Shown here piece after piece: positions 47,501-60,239 of a stretch of DNA of 64,000 nucleotides. The DNA is from Leptodontidium sp. MPI-SDFR-AT-0119 (Eukaryota; Ascomycota; Leotiomycetes; Helotiales; Leptodontidiaceae). The DNA lies in NCBI GenBank assembly GCA_020726505.1, contig JAHLEZ010000012.1, positions 1,364,001 to 1,428,000 of the forward strand, in the 5' to 3' direction. The position numbers and the translations under genes are program-made. Below the pieces are notes generated by a model. It saw nothing but the letters and a program-made list of their open reading frames with translations, was not told the origin of the DNA and did not search any database. Positions within the stretch are counted from its first letter, which is position 1. Every line of letters starts with the position of its first letter.

Positions 47501-50500
47501 AGATGAATCCATCGAAAACTATGTTGAATGTCACCAATTTCCCAGGTCTCTCTTGCCTTTCTCACGATTTCGTCTGGCCCCTTTCCGTATATAGTTTCGT
47601 GGACTAGACTCTTTCTTTCCAGTGTATTGAAATGGTCCCCGCACCGATAGAAGTCAACTATATTAGCGTGAAATTCTTTGCAAGCGTCTTCGACACCAGG
47701 ATATTTTTCTGGTGGTAGCAGAGAAAGTGGTTTCAATGGAAGTCGGAAAGGTGTCTCTAGAAGATCCATGATCCGCTCGTCGAATTCACCCTCATACTCG
47801 TTCACCATCGATCTTGCAACCGCTACAGCTGAAATGGTACCACCTGTGTCACCTTCTGGAGCCTCTGGATCTTCACCGCTCTTCAAAAGCTCTCGGACTA
47901 TGAGAGTCGACTTTTTCAGCCTGTAGTTGATAGCCCAATGAAGCGGCTTCCATGTCTTCGTGTTCGCTTCACTAGTGTCGATTTTGAATTTCAGATCCTC
48001 TGACTCCGCCATCATCGCTTGCAGTAGCTTTTGGACCACCTCCACATGTCCGTTCCGAGCCGCAGCCCCGACGGCCCTTTGGCCCATCTTATTGAAAGTT
48101 ATAGCTTTTCTTCCCTCCTCATCTTTTTCTTTATGTTTCTCTAAGATGAGATCCCAAACATTCTTTTGGCCACCCACGGCTGCCCAGTATAGAAAATCTC
48201 CCGCGACTTCAGGGCTACTCTCAGACAATGGGAGCAATTCGTTTATTAGTCCTTGATATCCGTTACGAGCGGCCCAAAACAGTACAAGTAGCTCAGTATC
48301 ACTTGACCCTTTCCAGCTGTAGTCATAGGTCCGGAGCACGCTTCCTATGGTCTTGACTTGTTTTGGGTTCGCCCGCTCCATCCTTGCCCATTTCACCTGG
48401 TCCTTTTCCAGATCTCCATACGTGACATCCCCTTCAAAGCGAACAAGATATTGAACAGTTGAGCCGTTTGTATTATCAGCGGCAATCGTGAGAGCGGTCT
48501 CTCGTTTCTCGTTTTTTTCTGCGATGTAATCACGAGGAACTTTGGGATTGTCCTTTAGAGACTCCTGAAGCAGTTCCTGAACGATCTCTTTGAACCCTTC
48601 CTGCGCAGCAATATGAAGAGCTGTGGATCCATCCGATGTCTTGGCCACTAGGTCGATGTCACTCATTTTTGGTAGTAGCAACTTCACCGTTTCTAGAGAC
48701 TCCGCGCCAACAGCTAGATGCAGGGCTGTTCGGTTTTCGTTCTCTCTCGCACTGATATTGGCGCGGCTCTTGAGCAAGAGAACCACAGCATCCTTCTCAC
48801 CCTCACTTGCTGCTGAAAGCAAAGGCGTACGACCCTCCATATTCCGTGCATCAAGATCCAACGTTCCGCATAAGGGAACTATCTTCGAATCAACAGCCTC
48901 AGTCGGGTTGGGTCCTGCTTGTGGTTTTACAACACCTCTGGAAGCAATCTTTTCTAGCAAAAGCTCAATGAAGGTGATATGACCGCCACGGCCAGCGTAG
49001 TGCAGAGCAGTGTCGCCATCGTCGGTTATTGCTCCAATATCAGCCCCCCGTTCGAGTAGCAAGCGGGCAATGGATGTGTAACTCAGGCAGGAAGCCCAGT
49101 GAAGCGCAGTCATACCATCTCTATTTCGCTTCTCAACATCCGCCCCCATATCAAGTAGCATACGAGTGTTCACCAGGCTTCCGCTGTAAACTGCCCGATT
49201 CAGCTCTGAGTCTCCTTCGCTATCAAATGATCCAAGTATCGCGCCTTTTGATATCAAAAACTCTACTATGGCTTCTGACTCGTTCATAACTGCCTCCAGT
49301 AGTGGCGACTTCCCATCGTTGTCTTTCGTGTTGATGTTCGGTACAGGATGGATGGATGGTGGCGGAGAAGTCTCGCCAAATTCGCCTGGAGTAGCTGGTG
49401 CTGGTTCAGTTCCATCCTCTGCATGGTCAGGCTCCCCTAGCAACAATCTGATGGAAATTATGTCCCTGCTTTTCACAGCCAGGTGCAAAAGAGACACTCC
49501 ATCTTCATTCTTAACGTCAACATCAGAAATGTGACCCCACAGTATCTTCACACAAATGTGCTTCCCGCCTTCCAAGGCTTTCCAAAGAGGCGTTCTCCCA
49601 CCATTGTCCTTGGCCCGGGGGTCTCCTCCATGCTTCAACAAAAAGTCCAGCACCTTTGCATTTCCAACCCGAGCGGCTTCATGAACAGTTGACACTTTTT
49701 CATTGTCAGAAACATTCACAGAAGCTCCTTTTCCAACCAAGAGATCAATGACACCTTGATCTCCACCTGATACGGCTCGCCAGAAAGCTGTTCTCCCTTG
49801 ATTGTCTGTTTCCTCGACATTTGCCCCGGATTTCAATAGCATTTCGAGAACTTTCTGGTTTCCAGCCCCAGCTGCTTCGTGGAGAGTCGAAACTCCATGT
49901 TTGTTCGTAACCTGTATCTCCGCGTTGTGATTCAGCAACATATCAATACAGCTCTGGTTCCCATCCGAAATAGCTCTCCATAGAGCCGTTTGTCCATCTG
50001 AATCCGTTGCCTCTACGTCAACTTTCTCTTCAAGCAACATCCGTACGATTTCATCGTTGAATCTGGAAACTGCTTGGTAGAGAGCCGACGCCCCAGAGTT
50101 GCTCTTCGTATTCGGATCTGCTTTCTTATCCAGCAACGCCCGGGTAATCTGACCAAACCCATCCCTCGCCGTCCACCACAAAGCTGTTCTTCCTTGTTTA
50201 TCTGCTGTCTCGAGGTTTGGATTTTTCGAGAGCAGCAATTGAATGATCTCCAGGTTGCCGTTTCTGGCCGCTCGGCAGAGAACCGAAGTTCCTTCGGCAT
50301 TCATGGCATTAACGTCTGCATTTCTTCCTAACAACTTTCGAACATACGCCTGGTTCCCATTAGCAACAGCTCGCCAAAGAGGCGTCTCCCCATCGCTATC
50401 CTTGATTTCAACGTTCGCATGGCTTTCCAACAACGTGTCTACCATTCCATCGTGGTCACTAAAGACAGCCAAGTACAAAGCTGTCATTCCGCCAAACGAC

Positions 50501-50649
50501 TGCTGCGTATTGATATCTGCACAGCCTTTTAGGCATGTTTATACTTGCTTAACATCGCCCCGCCGTGCTGCGTCAAGTAAATTCTCATTAAGCTCGTCGA
50601 TTTTCTTCTTTTCCTCGCTCGGTGCATTTTGAATGATAGAGCCAGCCAT
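44543..50649 (-). CDS. ankyrin-repeat protein with C-terminal CorA-like membrane domain, in-frame stop at codon 37
   Basis: The large protein is 1,830 codons if read through, 1,776 from the ATG at 50487. Exons are 47488-50649, 47421-47435 (15 nt), 47228-47362, 47087-47178, 46777-47041, 46026-46717, 45859-45914, 45587-45813, 45177-45536, 44996-45127, 44840-44945 and 44543-44793; all joins keep frame. About twenty ankyrin repeats fill roughly residues 20-950. The middle part has a charged low-complexity stretch and the fungal block YYSSLSDTSRRDRDQVV, then EQLWLWVIDD. The end resembles CorA: a long helix (INHLLDLKQKDANIYEAF), TILVFTIVTIIF, LPMSFLTSLYALN and a second helix (AAIGIPLVFVAIYVN). The GMN signature of true Mg2+ channels is absent, so ion transport is doubtful. 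Codon 37 (50539-50541) is TAA inside a good ankyrin repeat. Translation may start at 50487, or the gene may be an inactive allele. Confidence 0.8.
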
Positions 50650-53600
50650 GATCCCCAACTTGGTGGCCTCCACCACAATTCGAACTCAAAATCGAAAAGA
50701 AATAGCAGCGAATTGATGAATCGTTCGTATTGTAATATTTTTTTTATAAGAAATATGGTAGTTGGGAAATCGGCAATTGAAACGAGCAAAACACTGGGAT
50801 CAAGCTGCTAAACATCTCTCTATGTATATCAATCGCATTAGATTGCGAGGTGCCTAGATGAGCTTTCTTCCTTGGTTGCAGATGCCAACATGATATTAAG
50901 AGACGGCAAAGACGAGGCTGATCACTCCACTTCGGTGGAGGTTTAATTTTAGATTGGGGGCCATCAATGAGTTTTAAGAGGCAGATCGCTCTCTAGGTAT
51001 CAACAATTAACAGAAATGAAGCTCTTGATGTTGATTTTAAGAGTGAAGCTAATGTTTGGCGAGGGAAGTCGTCAAGAAGGCTAGTAGGTAGACACTGTGC
51101 CTGGAGGTAGGGGTCGGCTGATGGAAGCCTAGAGATCAACAACACAATTGTCTCCACCTAACGATTCATGCTTCATCTCGATAATGTTTTTCGTTGGCCT
51201 GTATCAACATCAATCTCGGTCTCCTAAGCGGGAGACGACTGGAGTCCTCATTGTGAGATGTGAAGCCACATCGCGTTTTCTTTGCACGTGCTGGCGCAGA
51301 GTCGCGACGACATGTACTTCATGTTACCGGAACGGCCGACAGCAACATGTATCTCGCTCAATCAGTCCGTCTGATTCTTCTCATTTTTTGAAGGATTCCC
51401 TATCGTGGGAAGTAAATGGTATGGAAGTGTGGCCCAGTGCAGGACACAGGTGTTGGAGAATTGCTTGGCCTCAGCCGGTCGACTCTATCAATTCGGACCA
51501 CTTGCACAACTGAAAGCAGAGGGAGGCTAATTGAGCTATGAATCTTGGCATGTGTCTCACAGATGCAGCCAGTGTTAAAGCTAATGTGGTTATGCACGTC
51601 AGCAACCAGATAGCGTTCTATTGATAGGCAGGCTTCCATGGGGTAGGTTTTGGACTTACAGGTCGTTGCGGGCGTTCGACGAACAGTGTCTATGCTAGGG
51701 CCTAGGTTCATTTGGACTGTCCAACTCCAGTTATCGGACAAGATTGAGGGATGCCTGACCAGTTTTTATTCATGTACTGGTTTATTATTGTATAGAGGAA
51801 GAACACAATGATTCTTTACGAGCCTATCACTGTCTTCTCCCCATTTGAAGTGCTGTATCGGGCAATGAATTCATCCTTTAGCGTCCAAGTGGGACTATGG
51901 CTGGAGGAGTGATTGATGATTATAATCGATCATTGAACCACGCGGCTGGCGGGCTCCATAAACAACATTCAGAATGCTTGACTTGGATTGAGTTTGTGGT
52001 GACTCTCAATTATTCAATTAGCCTGCGATATTCTATGCAGAAGAGTTGACGTATACGATTGCCTTCGCCATTTGAGGAAGGATGAAATCAATAGAGACGA
52101 GCCAGCCAAATCTGCCCACTGCCCACCAGCACGACAATGTCCTAATAGCGTGCTTCTTCGCTCTCCTCTCTTACCCGGTTCTACTACCCGATACTACTCT
52201 CGAAGATAACAAGCTTTGAATAATATAAGAAAGTAACTCGGATTAAGTAGAGGAATTAATCTCTTCGTTTGTTATATTTTCTTTCCCTGTACTGCCCAAT
52301 ATCCCGTCTCTAATGTTTATTTTTCGCTTCCGTCTTAGATATCAAGGCCAGAGTGCTAGTGCTAGTGCCGAAACTAAAGTAGAATGAGAACTATTTCATT
52401 CCTAACTCTAAATATTAGAAAATATATGAGGAATAGGAGAGAACAAACTTTGCCCTCAGTAGTGCGGTAGAATGCAGGTTTTATTAAATAATATAAGGAC
52501 TCGGATATATCTGCGTTGCGGCTGTTGTGTTGTTGTGGGAATGTAATTTGCTGCGTCATGCTGGCCAGTATATACGTATACGGTTCCAGAAATCGGAGTC
52601 TCTAAGGTCAATAAGGCAGTGATGGTATGCTATCGGTACTGTACAGCTGCGGGGTGGAGCTACATCAAGGCACGATCTAAGGAGCCGAAAAGAATTGAGA
52701 AAGTGATGCATCTTGAGTTGAAAGGACATTACTTTTTCTTTCTCTTACTGTAAGAGGCCAGGCCCACCGAGCGGACAAAGTTAGTTCAAAGATTGTAAAT
52801 CCGATTCCGAATCAAAACATACTGTACCACAAAATGCTCCCGAAATTGGCCGTGGTCCACAAGATCGCTAGATAAAGAGTACTTGTACCCAGCAAGCAAA
52901 TTCGGTACAATAATGGCACCAGGGAGTGGAGTGGAGTGGAGTGGAGTCATTCGATGGTTCAATGGATATATCCATCCCAAATTTATAACATAACGTCCTG
53001 TATTTTGGAGCATATGGGTATGGGTGACCGACCAGAGCAGCCCATCCATGATCAACAACCAGCGGAAGGGGGGAGGGGGATGGTTAGAAATCGTAAGTAA
53101 GCAGTTTTGTTATGACACACTTCATCAGCCCCTCACGCAACTCAGAATCGGCAAATGTAGTTGAGGTGATGAAGAACATTCATTTGTCTGTTCCATGCAT
53201 GCATTGCATGTATCTATCACTCCCTACCTACTTGTCTACCTACCTAGTCACGAAGACAAGTGCAAGCAAGAGAGCAAGAAAAGACCACGAAAAAAAAAGA
53301 TCAAAGTATCAAGCTAGCCTCTCTAGGGTAGATATTCCATTTTCATGCTCCATTAACGCCATCCTTGCCACGCCTTGCCATGCCATGTCTTCCCATTTCC
53401 ATTTCCATTTCCTTCCATTGATCGATCCATTGCCTGTGCCTGTGCCGAGTTCCACTCCATTCGTTCCACTAACCAGAACCAGAAAAAGCAAATATGTCGC
53501 CATCTCAACGAAAGAAAAAAGAAACCGTGCAGCAAAGGTATCGAAAACGAGACGCAAACAACAATTAGAATGAATGCAGCACAAAGCTCGCAGGCCAGTA

Positions 53601-53789
53601 AAAAGGAGTCAAATCAAGCCAGGGCAATGCTCCTTCATCGTCCATGCCTTGCCCGCCCGTCAACCCGATTTCCATGACATATGTTGCTCGAGTCCGCTTA
53701 TCCCATTTTATGCGCCAGTCAAAGAATCCAGCCGAGAAACAAAAAAAGTAAACAGGTACGATTAGAGAAAATGCCGTCCCTTCGTTCAA
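50650..53789. other. non-coding interval
   Basis: These 3.1 kb separate the ankyrin gene's 5' end from the sconB 3' end. The 52200-52530 part is AT-rich. A GTACTGTAC motif lies at 52636-52644. A GGAGT pentamer repeat is at 52922-52947. Open frames at 51148-51741 are short, repetitive in composition and unconvincing. Confidence 0.5.
52922..52947 (+). repeat. GGAGT pentamer repeat
   Basis: Five tandem GGAGT units in non-coding DNA. Confidence 0.75.
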
Positions 53790-56077
53790 TCACTGCGAAG
53801 GCGTATGCGCAACCACCACATCCGGATCAGGAAGCTCACTCTCCTCTATCTTAAAGCTGTACAGCCGAACCTCACAATCCTCACTTCCAGTCACCATCTT
53901 ACTGTCACTCAGACCAATACAAGTAACAGGTCCAGCATGGCCCGAGAATGTCTTCTCGCACTTCCCGGTCCTGGCATCCCAGACTTTGACCATGCGGTCC
54001 TCAGCCCCGGAGACAACGCGGAGAGTGTCTGCTGCTACGGCCCATACGCCTTCGACGTGTCCGAACATGGTTTTCAGACAACGGCCTGTGGACACGTCCC
54101 AGAGACGGACGGTAGAATCCAGTGCACCTGTCACCATATAACGGGGTGGGTGAGGACGTGTGCTGGGCCAGTCGTCACCGTAAGGGTGGTCGGCTTGTAG
54201 AATCGGCGTGTGGAGATCGGTTGTACTAGCTGTACTGCTTGTTCCGTCGTCATCTTCACCATCAACATCTTCGGGTTCGTATTCGGGGGGTAGGAGGGTG
54301 ATCTGTTGGACCTGCCCCACGTGTGCTTCGAATATTCGGATTGTTTGCCGGGTATCGAGGTCCCAGAGTCGGATGGTACAGTCGTCGGAAGCGGAGAAGA
54401 CAGTTCGTGATGCAGAGTCTACCCTGACGGCATTGACCCAATCCTTGTGTCCTCGGAGACAGAAAGTAGATTTGTCCTCGAAATTCCAAATCTTGACACT
54501 TTTGTCCACTGAACCGGAAGCCAGGATATTTCCTTCAAAGTTGACCGCGATCACTCCTTCAGTATGGCCTTGGTAGGTGGACATGCATTCTCCTGTTCTC
54601 CAATTCCAAACTCGAAGAGTCCTATCTAGACTTCCACTGATGAGCTTCATATCATCGAATTGAAGGGCCCGGATTCCAGAAGTATGGCCGCGAAGAGTTC
54701 GTAGACATTCTCCAGTTTCAATGTCCCAAATCTTAATAGTCGAGTCATAAGATCCAGTAGCCAGGATATTATCGTCGAACTGAAGACACATGACACCGTT
54801 GGTATGGCCTCTGAATATCTTCGTAGAACATCTTCCATACTTCCAATTCGTCCCGACCTTGAATCGGTCCTTGTAAACATCTTTCCATGGACGGAATTTG
54901 GGTTTGCCGAAATACGAATCCTCGGGGTTCATTCTTTGTCGTTTGCTTGCTTCGGGCGATGAAGCCAAGTCGGATTTGAAAGCAGCGGCGTCTCTTTTCG
55001 ACGATCCATTCAACGATGGAGCTTTAACCAGTTCCAAACTTCCATGCTCGTCTGGTATCGGCGTCAGGTTCGGCGACCATTCATTCAGCCCCCGTCCAGT
55101 AGCACGTAGCTGTTGTTGACGCTTCCAGTCTCTCAGTCTCTTTCTTTCCAGTAATGGCAATCCCCAACCACACTTGATACATTTCCGATCGATATGTTGT
55201 TCGCACATCTTATGCCATACCACATCATCGTCTGCCAATATCCTCCACTTCTGACTGACCTGAGCCGCCTTACACAGCGATGTCGTATCTAAGTAACACA
55301 GAATCTTGAAAGATATCTCGGACGGGAGAGCAGCGATGAAGTCGATTCTAATGAGGTCTCGTACGGCGGTGGAGAGGTATGACAGTTGAGGGAAACAACA
55401 TTGAGTGAGGATGCCCTGAAGCATGAGATTTCGATGTTTGGCAGGCGCAGCGGAGAAGAGTGACCAGACGTGTGATATGCCCTGTTGATCTGCTTGTGAT
55501 AAGGTCTCGAGTTCCTGTAACCAGTCAGCCAGATCCTTATCCATATACAACTTCCTCAACATACCCTCTGCAAGTTCTCCATTGTAGGCTCGTCTGCCGT
55601 CCTCCTACATTTCGAGTCTGGGCGATGGCGATAACAGTACTTTGTATTCGGATCCTTCTGTGTAGTAGTCGCTGTTGCCCCCAGGCCCATCGGCGCATAC
55701 TGCTCAGGTATATGCCTGGCCAGGAACGGCGCGACCGTCATGCCTGCGGCCTTGCTGGTAGAGGTTGAGGATAAAGCGATGGTTGGATCTGTCCCGTCGC
55801 CTGCGTGTTGGCGATTGCAATTATCATGAGAGGGAGGGTCTCCGGCTTCCGAAAGGGTGGCCAAGTCCATAGTCATTGTGTGCTCTTGCATGTCTGTCCG
55901 GGAATCTGACGGAATTTCGATGGTCATGGCATGACCGTTGGCCAGGGCGCTGTTTCGTTTCGAAGCGGTATGGGAGGAGGGAGAGGAAAAGTCCTTTGTT
56001 CGGCGGTCGGAAGGAGCTGCTGGTACTTCTATGGATTGGCGCAGGGCCATGGGGTCGGTGTGAGGAATTGACGCCAT
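53790..56077 (-). CDS. sconB: sulfur controller SconB/Met30, F-box and WD40 subunit of SCF ubiquitin ligase
   Basis: This is a predicted 745-aa F-box/WD40 protein, the substrate receptor of an SCF E3 ligase that represses sulfur-assimilation genes by targeting the bZIP activator (CYS3/MetR/Met4) when sulfur is plentiful. Exons are 55565-56077 and 53790-55514 with a 50-nt intron. Splicing joins LQR to [11 protein letters not shown], as in known SconB proteins, whereas the unspliced frame would start at an internal ATG. The N-terminal 150 residues are disordered. [19 protein letters not shown] precedes the conserved [20 protein letters not shown]. The F-box is at about 229-272 ([20 protein letters not shown]), followed by [19 protein letters not shown]. 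The WD40 propeller runs from about residue 404 to 735, with repeats such as [15 protein letters not shown] and [15 protein letters not shown]. An acidic insert lies between two late repeats. Confidence 0.95.
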
Positions 56078-56491
56078 AGTTGGACAAAGGAGAGCAGCCA
56101 GGACTGGTGCTTCAGCCGCGCGGAGGGGGAGAGTGGTACAGGCGGAGAGGGAGGAGAGGGAGAGCCAGAGACGGCAGTCTGAGTCAGATAGAGAAGCGCA
56201 TCAATGAAGCTTTGCTGGGTCGAAGTCGTGATCGGCCAGGGGAAGAGTGCAATCAATGTATCTACAATGCCATGGAGGACAAGGAAGGTGAGGTGGCAGT
56301 GTTGTTGAGTGACTTGGGTTGGGTTGGGTCAAAGGGAGCGGCGACGAGGTCGTCACTTTCTGCCAGATGGCGTGCTTGGAGCGAGGCGAGAGAGAGAGCA
56401 AGCAAGGTTGGGCTGGCTTGGGGTTGGGTTGGTTGGGTAGGCGGGAAGGCTGCGCTGGCTGGCTGGTTTGGCTTTTGGCGGGCGCGGGAGC

Positions 56492-56512
56492 GATTGATTG
56501 ATTGATTGATTG
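56492..56512 (+). repeat. GATT microsatellite
   Basis: Five tandem GATT units, non-coding, about 420 bp upstream of the sconB start codon. Confidence 0.75.
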
Positions 56513-57182
56513 ACTATTCGGCTTCCAGGGTTCAAGTTCCTAGCGAGAAGATGGGATGGGAAGTGATGGGATAGGGCCTTGTTACCTTGTGCAAATGCAA
56601 ATTTATCAAAATGAGGCAATTATCAATTGCCACACCTTATCTTTATAATTGCGTCTTCAATTGCCTGATGCAATGCACTCCAATCCAAGTGAAAATTTCA
56701 TTAACTGGGCTGAGACTTTTTCATTCTTCTCCTCGCAGTTCCCCTCCCCTGTTCAATTCTGTCAAGTCATGGGGACTTTTACTAAAAGCGGAGTTCCAAT
56801 GGGCAGGATGGTATGGTGGGAGGCGCAAAGTGGCGGCTCGCGTCTAAGAACCAGGCAAAGAGCCATAACGTGATTGATCACGACATAGGGCAGGCAAACC
56901 CAAGAAGGCAATTTCTTGGTACGTTCTTGGTACCAGACGATATTTAGGGCCTAGGTTCATTTCTGCGGTGATTTACTAGGTAGGTGGTGTAATGAAAACG
57001 GATTTCCAAGCGTCAACAAAGCAAAACCCAAAGCACGTCTTCGCTTTACATAAGGACAAAGTTCGAGACCCGGAAAAGTATAAAGTCATGAATTGGTAAT
57101 GATGAATCTCATCTCAGTATTCGTCGACCTGCCCGGGCAGGAGCTTTCTTTTACCCCTCGAGATACGACAGTGCATCTTTTG

Positions 57183-57205
57183 CTTCTTCTTCTTCTTCTT
57201 CTTCC
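57183..57205 (+). repeat. CTT microsatellite
   Basis: About seven CTT triplets inside a pyrimidine-rich stretch; non-coding. Confidence 0.7.
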
Positions 57206-58691
57206 GCTCTTCATTTTCTTCATTTTCTCCTTCCAGCCAGCCTTGGCTCTTTTCTGCCCTTTAGAGTTATGTAAGCTCTACACTAGGTTAGCTGATCCAT
57301 CTTTCTCACCGCATACAAAACGCCACCGGGACCCCTACTTGCTCTTGAACCCAGCAAGTCCACTCCACAGGTGCAGCACGGCATATCTTTGCGGGGATCT
57401 CGATTCGATTCGTTTCGCTTCGGGTCGTCTCCCGTCAGTCAGTCATCTTCCTGTTCGTTCGTTCCGGTGAGCCCGGAATGCGGGGAAAGGCTGGGCTTGG
57501 ATGGATGGGCTTAGGTTGGATGGATGATTCGTCCGATGCGCTGTTTTGATGTGTCCTGGATGCATGTTATGGATGCATGGAGAGTAAAGGAGAAGGAGGG
57601 GATGGCATGGCATGGCATGAGGTGGTGTTGGCGTGGTTCCTATTAGGTGCTGTTGAACTGTGTCGAGTTGACGATTTTGAACTCTACCATCATCCTCTGA
57701 GGATGGTTTTTTCCTTTTCTATATTACAGTCTCTTCATCATAGAGGGATTTATGAGACATCTGACAAAGTCTTTTCATCGTGCAGCGACTGAGTTCACTT
57801 TCCAGTGTTGGGGAATGAGTACCACTTGACCGGGAAATGTAATCCTCCAACAGAGCGAGCAACTTGTGCCTGCACTTCTACTTTCTTCCGTATTGGCTGT
57901 GGTAATCCAGTATTAAAATCAGTCAATACCAAAATCAATGGAAAAGCTACACCACATGTGATAGTTTCATAATCCAAGTTCCTTTTCCCTAGAAATATCC
58001 AGGAACACACTAACATGTCCCATAAATTTGTCACAAAAGTTCAGGTGCAAGGTAAGCAAAATTTCCCCCAATCGTCAGAAGCGAAGCCTCGGCAAAAAGT
58101 GAGGCAATTCATAAGCCGTGATGTAAACATAACATTTCGAGGCGGCCAAAATCCGTGTTTAGTGAAGCGAGTTATTTATTTTACGCACCTAGGTATACAA
58201 TTCACTTTAAAGATTAAAATTAAAGCTTGCTTAAACCTAAGCTCTTCCCTAAAGTTAATGTTCTGAAATTTTTAGAGACTTTCAACAGGCGTTCGTTCAT
58301 AGATATGGATAGTAAAAAGTGCGAAAGTAAAGGTATCTATCTAATTGCCTGAGTACCTAGGTAGTCTTCGATTCACCGGGGACGTTTTTGGCTGGCCTCG
58401 TTTCTAGAATTACATTTCCTTGGGCCTCGAAGATAGCTTTTGCTCTGATTAATGCAGCAATTCCCTGACAGTATTTATTTTTATATATAAACATCTCCCT
58501 ACTCGAATCCAGTTTACTGAATTTCATTGACGTTTCCATTTCCCGAAATACCACAGGTACGAATCTCTACATTGCATCATTATCAACCCCATACCTTCAA
58601 GTCAAAACAACCACAACCAGCGAGCATCATAAACCCAACCCACAAAATCAGCACGCAACACATCTACACCACCAATCACCAGCTAATAAAT

Positions 58692-58963
58692 ATGAACACT
58701 ACCGTGACCACCTGCCCAACTCTCAAAGAACAGATCGATATCTTGAAGTTGATGATTGTACAAAGATTCGAGCTCGCGGTTACCATGTGACTGAACTGGA
58801 ATAATTGAGATATTGTGGAACAAGGATCGTCAGTGAATTATTCGGAGCTAGTACTTGGGGCCCGAGGAAAGTGGAATTCTGGGAATGTTTACATCATTTC
58901 GAACGCCGCTATTTGCCGGGTCTCGCTTCTCACATCTGCTTATATTGGCTGATTGGAACCTGA
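58692..58963 (+). CDS. possible short two-exon protein (74 aa), unrecognised
   Basis: ATG 58692 opens 95 nt, then a 47-nt GT-AG intron (58787-58833) restores frame to a TGA at 58963. The intron length matches the window's usual 45-50 nt. The product starts MNTTVTTCPTLKEQIDILKL and ends in an aromatic stretch (FWECLHHFERRYLP). No family is recognised. From about 58945 a natural peptide (DWNLTEIHNKIIEHINERV) continues in another frame to a TAA at 59049. The gene may therefore be longer and frameshifted. Confidence 0.3.
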
Positions 58964-59192
58964 CCGAAATCCATAACAAAATTATAGAACACATTAATGA
59001 AAGAGTCTTGGACTTTGCAAAAAGGAAGTCTTCACAGCAAGTAAACTAAATTTTTTGTACTGGAACCAAAAACGGTAAAAACCGAAGGATTCACCCAAAA
59101 TAATAACATACCAACGATGGGAACCCGGGCTTATTTATTTTTATGCAAAATAAAGCCTCTGCACATACTGCAAAGACCTTTCGATAATGGTT

Positions 59193-59610
59193 TCAAGACC
59201 TAGCTATTCCAATCAGCAACTGGCCAGTACCCCCCTTAGCTGCCACCAGGATCGCCCGCCTGTCAGTCCCTTTGATGATAGACTGCTTTAGCGAGAAAGC
59301 CTTAATAGCTCCCATGGTTGTTCAGCGCACTTGCCCTACCTGTGGCGAGGGCGCTTCCGGCAGCTAAGGGGATAGGTGCCTTCTCTACGTAGTTAACGAG
59401 TACCTGGTACGTCTTTCTAGTCACAATGAGAATCCAGCTACAAATAAATTTGGAGTCTAACTCGCCTTGCCTAAAGATGATCATTTTTTCTGCCTGAGCT
59501 CGCCCAAGCAAACATCCTGCCGCATCAATCACACTGATGAAAGACATCCAGTACCGGCAACACATACAAATCCGCCGACAGAAAAGTCGCCAACAGCAAG
59601 AGACAACCAA
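59193..59610 (-). pseudogene. possible frameshifted short gene, unrecognised
   Basis: On the minus strand, a frame ending at 59302 contains KTYQVLVNYVEKAPIPLAAG. At the CCATGG near 59314 a natural peptide continues one frame over (MGAIKAFSLKQSIIKGTDRR) to a TGA at 59193. It could be one gene broken by one base, or the 40-residue piece alone. No family is recognised, and chance remains possible. Confidence 0.2.
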
Positions 59611-59678
59611 TACTCGTCATCGGATCGCAATTTCGAATTATCAGCTACAACAACAACCCAGCTAAGCTGACGCCCACC

Positions 59679-59899
59679 ATGAAGGAATGGGTTTTGAAGC
59701 TTCTCATCGTCGCGGGTGTTTTGGCGGCAGTTATAGTTCCAGTTGCTATATGTGTCTGTATAGGGGGTTGGCCATCGGGCGATGAGCAGGTCGACGAAGA
59801 GAACCCACGGTGTCTAGATCAGTCTCGAGAGGCCAGAGCACCCCAGAGGAGAGGTTTAGGGATTGAGTACTTCCTCCTGTCGCCGATGTCAGTTCTGTA
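59679..59899 (+). CDS. possible short single-pass membrane protein (73 aa)
   Basis: The ATG at 59679 has a strong CCACC context. The frame encodes one hydrophobic helix near the N-terminus (LKLLIVAGVLAAVIVPVAIC) followed by a charged tail. A plausible peptide in another frame at 59928-60185 (EDLGYLCMGATSSLDADGYY) could be a further exon, but I could not find a clean splice. No family is recognised. Confidence 0.25.
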
Positions 59900-60239
59900 G
59901 GATGTCTGATGACGGGACTCGGGACTCATGAGGTACTGCAGGCAAAAGATGGGCTTGGGAAATGTATTATTAGTGGAAACCTTGAGATGCTCTTGCCCAG
60001 TTGCGGCAAATTCGGGGTTCTTGAACGGCGCAAGGAAAATTCGGAAGGGACTCGGAGGTTCATTGTACTTCAGTGATGTGAAAGAAGACCTGGGCTACCT
60101 GTGTATGGGAGCAACCTCCTCTTTAGATGCCGATGGATACTACACCAAGGAGCTTCTCTTCATGTCTCTTCATCCTCTTGTTTAATCATCAAACACCAAA
60201 CATACGTCCGGCATCTTTACACACAACATCAATAACAAC

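Larger units (their letters stand above)
56078..58691. other. non-coding interval upstream of sconB
   Basis: The sconB promoter lies at its left end. It contains a GATT repeat (56492-56512), a CTT repeat (57183-57205), a TATAAAG at about 57078 and AT-rich DNA from 58100 to 58520. No supportable gene. Confidence 0.5.

Noticed and set aside
50503..50544. 42-nt intron removing the TAA at codon 37
   Set aside because: It has GT-AG ends and keeps frame, but it is shorter than nearly all introns here and would excise a perfect ankyrin segment; kept only as an alternative.
50529..50789. 86-codon minus-strand frame at the ankyrin gene 5' end
   Set aside because: It is a shifted frame over the MAGSIIQNAPS start; the other frame fits an ankyrin repeat.
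51148..51741. Open frames on both strands of 113-121 codons
   Set aside because: Overlapping opposite frames with no motifs; ordinary spacer is simpler.
55515..55562. Internal ATG at 55562 as start of sconB
   Set aside because: It lies in the intron; splicing restores the known SconB sequence LQRELETLS and adds the conserved N-terminus.
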